A stretch of DNA of 64,000 nt from Malania oleifera (taxonomy: Eukaryota > Streptophyta > Magnoliopsida > Santalales > Ximeniaceae): assembly GCF_029873635.1 (NCBI RefSeq), contig NC_080423.1, forward strand, positions 104,141,773 through 104,205,772, written 5' to 3'. Positions within the stretch are counted from its first letter, which is position 1, and every line of letters starts with the position of its first letter. The position numbers were made by a program, and so were the translations under genes. Shown piece by piece: positions 58,501 to 64,000 of this stretch. A model generated the notes under the pieces. The model was not told the DNA's origin. It made no database searches and was given only the letters and a program-made list of their open reading frames with translations.

Positions 58501-61500
58501 AGATTTTGTAATGGATTTGAGGAAGTTCTGCAACGATATAGAGAACTAGTCCCTCAATTACGACTTGCTGGTATTTGAATCATTTGCCCTTTTATAGTTC
58601 CTTTGTATTTGAATCATTTTCTTTCTTCATAGCTCCTTTCCTGGTTCTTTCTTACAGTGTGCTCTCACCCTCCCCCCCTTTTTCAAAAACCCCTTCTCTT
58701 TTCTTTTGCTGTGACAGGCCCAACATCATTTGCTCCTATCATTGAAATGGCTATTACTATTGTTGAGCAAAGTGGTGGCCAGTACCATGTTTTGCTCATA
58801 ATAGCTGATGGGCAGGTATTTCATTACTATTACATATTTCATTGGTTAATATGATATTAAGAAAATTACAATCTTGCCACTGAGATTTATTCAATACTAC
58901 ACTCCACTCCGTATTTTTTTTGTTGATATTACATTTATATTCTTATGTTTTAACATGGTCATTGCAGCCCACTCCATTTGACAAATACTGTTAGTCAAAC
59001 TAATAAAAATCTTATGTGGCGTACCATGTGACAAAATTTAAATGTTTGTTGATCAAGTTACCCTTAGTTAGTTGAGTACTTGATCTGTATGTGATTAACA
59101 AAAAGAACACATATACACAATTAAAGTGCGAAACTTTGTATAACATAATCATGTGAACCCAAATAAGACTTTGATGTCATTGGCTTTCAAGGAAAGGTCA
59201 TTTATGCTCATCTTTTGATTATTGTGTAAATTGCATGCACTTTCATTGCATCTCCCAAATGTGTGACTGCAGAGGTGACACTCATTAATATAACTATCTG
59301 AGAACAGCACTCTTAACAAAGGGAGGCATTCATTTATTGATTAAGGACTATAAAAAAAATTCATATGATCATTTTAGTGATCCAATCTTCTCATTCTTAG
59401 ACATTAAAAAGCCTAAACAGAGGGTGTGGATGTACTATTGACAAAAGTTTGAATTGGAGGATAGTAATGAACAAACCTCAATGATGTGATTGTAGTTTAC
59501 CATATAATATCTTGTTTCTTTGTTATACCAATCTGCATGATTAATGGGAGAACGCCTGCCTTGACAGCACCTGTTTTACTAATTGATATAGATTCATTGT
59601 TTCAAGTACATCAGATCGAGTAATTTATACATAGTGCTCCATTATAAAATTCAAAAGTTAATTTTTAGAAAATTCTGTATTCTTATCCAAAAGAACTCAA
59701 AATTTATTTAGTCAAAAAAATTTTGGAGATCATAGCTTGCATTGAAAACCAATGGCAATCATGGGTGAACTTCATCAATAAATGTCCTTTCTCTTAAAAT
59801 TTTTGTATTGTGTGATCCATCGCAGTGTAGCTGGGCTTGCCGTCCAGAGTCCATTCTTCTGCTAGAAAGTCTTCTTTCTCTTACCTCTGTTTTTTGGCTA
59901 ATTCAGAAGATTGAAATCTTGCTTTAGTGTTTCAGTTTGGAAAGACATCATTTTTTTAGTGAGAGCATGTGAATGATTCTGTTTGGGTCATTCTCCAAAA
60001 AAATCCGTTGATTCAATTAAGTTTCAGGCTTTTGAATTTAGCTTTATATGAATGATTCTGTTTGTGTCGTTCTCCAAAAAAAATCCCTTGATTCAAGTAA
60101 GTTTCAGGCTTTGGATTTAGATTTGTATGGATCTGAATAAAATTGAATACAGTTTTGTATTGTGTATTGTCCAAGTCCACCCAAACCAAGTCCAAAGTCT
60201 AGACTCCAAGCTCCCAAACATGGGCAGTGATTTGTCAAACATTAAGACAGCTTAACTAGTCGTTTGGTTCAGGGGATATTTAAGGATTTTTAAGAATGTG
60301 AGTTGCAAATCCTAGATGCTCACAATTGGTGGGCATCCTACTTGGTGATCATATGAGAAAACATGGAAATGTCTAACATGCTTGTGGGCATCTGGGGAAA
60401 CATAGAAATGTGTAACTTGCTTATTTAGTTATTTCTTCGGTTATATTCCCATTTCCCATGAGAATGACAACAAAGTCCCAGGCTCGAGATTCCCTAAACC
60501 AAATGCCTAGTAGGAGAGAGATGGATTGAGCTGCCAAGGAATTATGGTAATGTGTAACCTGCTTATTTAGTTATTTCTTAACTAACCCTATATTGCCAAT
60601 TCCAATTCCAATGACAACCAAATTCCCAGGCGCAGATTCTGTAAACCAAATGCGTAGTAGGAGAGAGGGATTGAGTTGCCAAGGAATCAATCTGGAAATG
60701 TGAGTTCAAAGTTTCTTACAGTTATAAGTGGGTGTCTCAGGAAATGGGAAACCTTAACCAACAACCACCTTGAACCGAACTATAGTAAAGGTAGAATAAG
60801 ATAGCAGAGATACAATGTACAGAACAGAACCTTATGCTTATGGCCAGCTAAGAGATACTGCATCTTATGCGCCTTGCTTGTTGATTCTTGACTTTTCTAT
60901 CAGTCCCTGTGGCCATCTTCTTGCAACTTTGGACTGTTCGGATTAAACTAATTGGGGCTTGGGATTGTCACAGGTGACGAGAAGTATTGATACTAAGCAT
61001 GGCCATCTAAGCCCGCAGGAAATGAAAACTGTTGAAGCTATTGTGAAAGCCAGGTAAAACTTTAAGATTAATTTCATTGCTGAATGCTTCTTTGCTGAAT
61101 CCATATCTGATATGCTTGTTGATTTGCAGTGAGTACCCCTTGTCCATTGTTTTGGTTGGGGTTGGAGATGGGCCATGGGACATGATGAGGGAATTTGATG
61201 ATAACATTCCTGCTCGGGCCTTCGATAATTTTCAGGCAAGTATTACTAGACCGCACTTCTATTTCATTCATTTTTCCTCAAAATTTGTTCTGCTCTGCAA
61301 ATACATAATAATTACAGATGCAATTTGTGTTTTTTTTTTCCAGTTTGTGAATTTTACAGAAATTATGTCAAAGAATGTGAACCGAACAAGAAAAGAAGCA
61401 GAATTTTCTCTTGCGGCATTGATGGAAATACCTTCTCAGTACAAAGCAACATTAGAGCTTAATATACTAGGGTAAAAATTAAACTTTTCTATATCATGGG

Positions 61501-62163
61501 ATTATTGGCTCGAGGAAAAATTCATGTCCCATTTTATCTTACTTTTATTATTTTCTTTCATTATTGAATCAGTGTGCGCAGAGGGAAGGCTATAGATAGG
61601 GTCCCTCTCCCTCCTCCTCGTTATGGCTCAGGTTCTTTTAGCACTCCAAAACCTTCAAGGTCCAGCAGTTTCCATACAAGTGAATCTTCTTCTGCTGGGT
61701 ATCATGCATCGACTGGCTGGGCTCAGCCTCAACATCTTCCTGCTGATAACCATGTAGGGACCTCCTTCCTGCTTTCCGATAAAACATCTGCATTCCCTTT
61801 TCTTCTTTTCCTATTATAATGTTGCAACCATAGTTCCATGGATCGCTATCTTGTCCCAACTCTTCCCTCAATCTAGGTGACGAATCTCATGACTTGATGT
61901 TTACAACATTAATTTTTTTCCATTTTGCATAATCCTAACAGGTTTGCCCCATTTGTCTGACTAATCCAAAAGACATGGCCTTTGGTTGTGGGCATCAGGT
62001 AAGTAGTAATACAGTTAGCGATTTCTCGATTTCTCTTTTGGACCATAGATGGAAGAATGCATGAGCTAGTTCTTTCATGCAGACCTGCTGCGAGTGCGGA
62101 CAAGATCTCGATTTATGCCCCATTTGCCGCAGCACCATTCAAGCCAGAATCAAGCTCTATTAA
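55598..62163 (+). CDS. RGLG (family; paralog not resolved): RGLG-type RING E3 ubiquitin ligase with copine/vWA domain
   Basis: Coding exons: 55598-55840, 58073-58157, 58233-58373, 58457-58570, 58718-58815, 60974-61053, 61130-61235, 61344-61471, 61573-61753, 61942-61998, 62083-62163. They total 1314 bp, 437 residues. The N-terminus [10 protein letters not shown] fits N-myristoylation and plasma-membrane attachment, known for Arabidopsis RGLG1/2. Residues 82-345 form a copine-type vWA domain with a metal-site motif D101-F-T103-K-S105. Residues 394-426 are a C3HC4 RING (C394, C397, C408, H410, C413, C416, C423, C426). Known family members ubiquitinate stress and hormone regulators. Which substrate applies here is unknown. 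All introns are GT-AG except the one after 61235, which begins GC. A TTG at 55595 is in frame but the ATG at 55598 restores the MGG start. No stops or frameshifts, so the gene looks intact. The length is slightly below the 450-490 of Arabidopsis RGLG1/2. Confidence 0.93.
56407..56711 (-). mobile_element. Very small LTR element (305 bp) in intron 2, duplication AATGA
   Basis: Direct repeats of 74 bp, 56407-56480 and 56638-56711, both start TGTTAGATTAC. AATGA flanks the element on both sides (56402-56406, 56712-56716). On the minus strand TGGTATTAGAGC directly follows the right repeat, one mismatch from the Met-tRNA primer site. The interior is only ~157 bp and non-coding. This is the layout of a TRIM/SMART-like miniature retrotransposon. 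The right repeat ends AAGA instead of AACA. Confidence 0.8.
57070..57891 (+). mobile_element. TRIM retrotransposon (~0.8 kb) in intron 2
   Basis: Direct repeats at ~57070-57234 and 57725-57891 share GGGTGCTTATATATATGG-like, CCCAAGACCC, and ACAAGAACTCCCC blocks; the right copy runs TGTTGAGAG...GCTAACA. After the left copy TGGCATCAAAGCC resembles the Met-tRNA primer site. Before the right copy GTGAGGGAGAGA is a good polypurine tract. The interior (~490 bp) has no ORF. The repeats have diverged, so the insertion is not recent. No flanking duplication is visible. Confidence 0.8.
59955..60125. repeat. ~87-bp tandem duplication in intron 6
   Basis: TGAATGATTCTGTTTG-GTC-TTCTCC, then AAAATCC-TTGATTCAA-TAAGTTTCAGGCTTT, occurs twice, starting near 59970 and 60049. 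Confidence 0.8.
60404..60690. repeat. ~140-bp tandem duplication in intron 6
   Basis: GTGTAACTTGCTTATTTAGT (and CCTGCTTATTTAGT) through GTAGGAGAGAG and TTGAGCTGCCAAGGAAT is present twice, near 60411 and 60552. Confidence 0.8.
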
Positions 62164-62783
62164 AAGTATCATATCAGGGAAATTCTGGTGCTAGCTGCAT
62201 CTTGATGCTGTATCAATATCTTTGATTCTGAAGGGGTACGAATCATATCTTGTGCTCTGTAGATATTTCTGTTTATTTTTTCTTTTTGATCTACCCATTT
62301 ATCAATATCTTGGACTACGTTCTCTGAGGCAAATATGTTGTATTATGGGTGTATTATACATTTAAATTATCTAATATTTTGCCCCAAGAGGGATGTATTA
62401 TACGTTTATCTAATAATTTGCCCCACTAGGGTCTTCTGTGTGAATACTAGGAATGTGTTTGAATTGATAATGAGATGCTTGAGCTTGACTAAGAAATGTA
62501 AAATTCTAAATCTGACTTGAACTTAATTGATGTTATAATTGTTGAATTAGAACTTGACTCAATCTTGAATCAATGTAACTTAATTTATATGCGTAAAATA
62601 CATAAAATATTAAATTTATATATCAAATATATAACCTATCACTTGCGTTATAGAATATTAAAATTACAAAAGTCATGTTAGCTTTCAGGTAGTATTATAA
62701 AAGTCAAATTATGTTAAATTGTTAACCTTATATTTAAAGAGAAACTTCGCCTGTTGCACTTAATGTCCTAATTTTTTCACACA
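62164..62783 (+). other. 3' UTR and downstream spacer of the RGLG-like gene
   Basis: The first ~150 bp after the stop should hold the 3' UTR. No canonical AATAAA was noticed close by. A short duplication (CCCCAAGAGGGATGTATTATACGTTTATCTAATA versus the preceding TGTATTATACATTTAAATTATCTAATATTTTGCCCC) lies at 62338-62430. Nothing else was recognised. Confidence 0.5.
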
Positions 62784-63737
62784 GCCGGTCCCAAGCTCGG
62801 GTAAAGGAGGAGGGTTGCGTTAGGTAACTGATAGCCAGCGTAAAATTTGTTAAATTTCTATGATATGAATCCTTATTGAATATTTGCTAGGGCATTCCCT
62901 ACGAGCGATGTATTGCACTTGAACTACTCGGGTGTAGCGAAAAGTGGGTGAGAGTGGGTTAGGTCGTCGCCCCGAAGCGACGTGTCGTGTCGGTGCCCGG
63001 GTACGGTGTCAAATATGTGAGGATTCTTGCATCATTCTGGATGTAGGCAGGTAAAGATGTTAGTTCAAGAAACTAAGATTAGATTAGCAACTTGGAATAT
63101 AGGGACACTTAAGAGTAAAAATATAGAAATTGTGGATATAATGATTAGAAGAAAAATTAATATAATTTGTCTTCAAGAAATTAAGTGGGTAGGGGAGAAA
63201 GTTAGAGAAATCGATAAATCGAGATTTAAACTTTGGTACGCTGGAAAAGAAAAACATAAGAATGGAGTAGGCATTATTATAGACAAAAACTTAAAAGATA
63301 GTGTTATGGATGTAACTAGAGTAAGGGATAGAATTATAAAAATCAAGATGGTATTAGGATAAGAGATAATAAATATCATTAGTGTTTATGCTCCTCAAGT
63401 TGGCTTAGCATAAAATCTTAAGAGACAATTTTTGGAAGATATAGATAGTATTATACAAGGCATACTAGGGATTGAGAAAATATTTATAGGAGGAGATCTG
63501 AATTGACACATTGGAAGAGATAATAAAAAATATGAGAGGATGCATAGAGGATATGGATATGGAGACAAAAATGAGTCTGGAGAGATGATCTTAGACTTTG
63601 CCATGTCATATGATTTTAGTATAATGAATACTTACTTTAAGAAGAGAGAAGAACACTTAATAACCTTTACAAGTGGACAAAATAGAAGTCAAATTGATTT
63701 TTTTTTAACTAGGATGGTAGATCGTTTATCATGTAAG
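62784..63737 (+). mobile_element. 5' part of an RTE-type LINE
   Basis: A GC-richer leader (CCGGTCCCAAGCTCGGGTAA, later GACGTGTCGTGTCGGTGCC) precedes an endonuclease region. The element stops at 63737, where another LINE tail is inserted in the opposite orientation. The RT is not in the window. Confidence 0.75.
63057..63735 (+). pseudogene. RTE LINE endonuclease (EEP-type), broken
   Basis: From MLVQETKIRLATWNIGTLKS the translation shows apurinic-endonuclease-like blocks: ATWNIGTL, IICLQEIKW (catalytic Glu), GVGIIIDKN, INIISVYAPQVG, FIGGDLN (Asp and Asn) and RSQIDFFLTR. In-frame stops occur after KMVLG (63360-63362), after VGLA and after GGDLN, so no full protein can be made. Intact elements nick target DNA with this domain. 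The start at the Met of MLVQETK is chosen because family proteins begin shortly before the RLATWN block. Confidence 0.8.
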
Positions 63738-64000
63738 GAATTTTTTTTTTTTTTTTTACTAAAAGAGGGCGGCACCTCCATTTATTTATTAATAAAACTT
63801 TACTTTTGGTAGAGGAATACCGTGATTACAAGATAAGTAAAAGGGAGATTACAGAAAAATAAAATAAAACCCTCACAGAAACAACACCAGCAACCAACCA
63901 AACCAGGACAACAAAACTAAACAAAGCTAACAAAGAAAATTAAGACACAAAAACAACCATAAACAAATAAAAAATTCACCAAACAAAACTCGAGGGTTGA
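63738..64000 (-). mobile_element. L1-type LINE 3' end (continues beyond the window)
   Basis: The plus strand reads a T-run, then ACTAAAAGAGGGCGGCACCTCCATTTATTTATTAATAAA in segments that match 13966-14040 of the LINE at 14 kb. This is a poly(A) tail and 3' UTR on the minus strand. The open frame of the RTE element runs into it at 63738, showing that the L1 copy landed later. Confidence 0.75.

Noticed and set aside
58657..58854. 65-codon open frame at intron 5-exon 6
   Set aside because: It reads through the acceptor and donor of exon 6. Only 58718-58815 is coding.
61007..61271. Overlapping minus-strand open frames
   Set aside because: They are antisense shadows of RGLG-like exons 7 and 8.
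61574..61819. 81-codon open frame near exon 10
   Set aside because: It contains exon 10 but reads on into the intron past the donor at 61754.

Overview
This window is repeat-rich nuclear DNA of a flowering plant, most likely a eudicot. The evidence is plant-type CACTA, Copia, L1, RTE, TRIM and hAT-MITE elements, AT-rich spacers full of microsatellites, and one intron-rich gene encoding a plant RGLG-type (copine domain plus RING) ubiquitin ligase. The species cannot be named from the sequence. No tRNA, rRNA or CRISPR structure was seen.

Left part (1-16 kb): the right end of a large non-autonomous CACTA-like element runs from before the window to 10991. It carries subterminal repeats, a captured and broken two-exon fragment of an M1 aminopeptidase gene, and a ~620-bp tandem array. 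The array is split by an LTR (3268-8024), which is itself split by a complete solo LTR (5718-7865). LTR fragments and a 5'-truncated L1 LINE (13966-15935, minus) follow.

Middle part (16-21.7 kb): this is mostly low-complexity spacer with one island of unusually CpG-rich sequence. On its minus strand lies a 52-codon ORF with an acidic tail (17427-17585), next to a TATA tract and a cluster of four CACGTG G-boxes. I read it as a possible small stress- or ABA-regulated gene. A second CACTA-type subterminal array lies at 20.1-20.8 kb.

Nested retrotransposon block (21.4-38.8 kb): a decayed Copia element on the minus strand (Copia-1: LTR 38260-38830, PBS, gag, protease, integrase; RT remnant at 21731-22470) is split by a second minus-strand Copia element (Copia-2, 22471-33416). 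Copia-2 has two ~2.16-kb LTRs and gag but no recognisable pol. Solo LTRs with perfect 5-bp duplications lie inside Copia-2 (24654-27066) and beside it (33424-36251).

Duplicated block (39.7-52.3 kb): a diverged repeat pair shared with 18 kb contains a hAT-type MITE whose empty site is present in the other copy. Three tandem ~2.1-kb units follow, the first interrupted by a 3.4-kb solo LTR (43636-47017).

Right part (52.6-64 kb): the RGLG-like gene has a non-coding first exon, 11 coding exons and a 437-residue product, and one intron uses a GC donor. Its second intron holds two miniature LTR elements: one TRIM of ~0.8 kb and one of only 305 bp. Downstream, an RTE-type LINE 5' part is interrupted by the tail of an L1 LINE of the same family as the copy at 14 kb.
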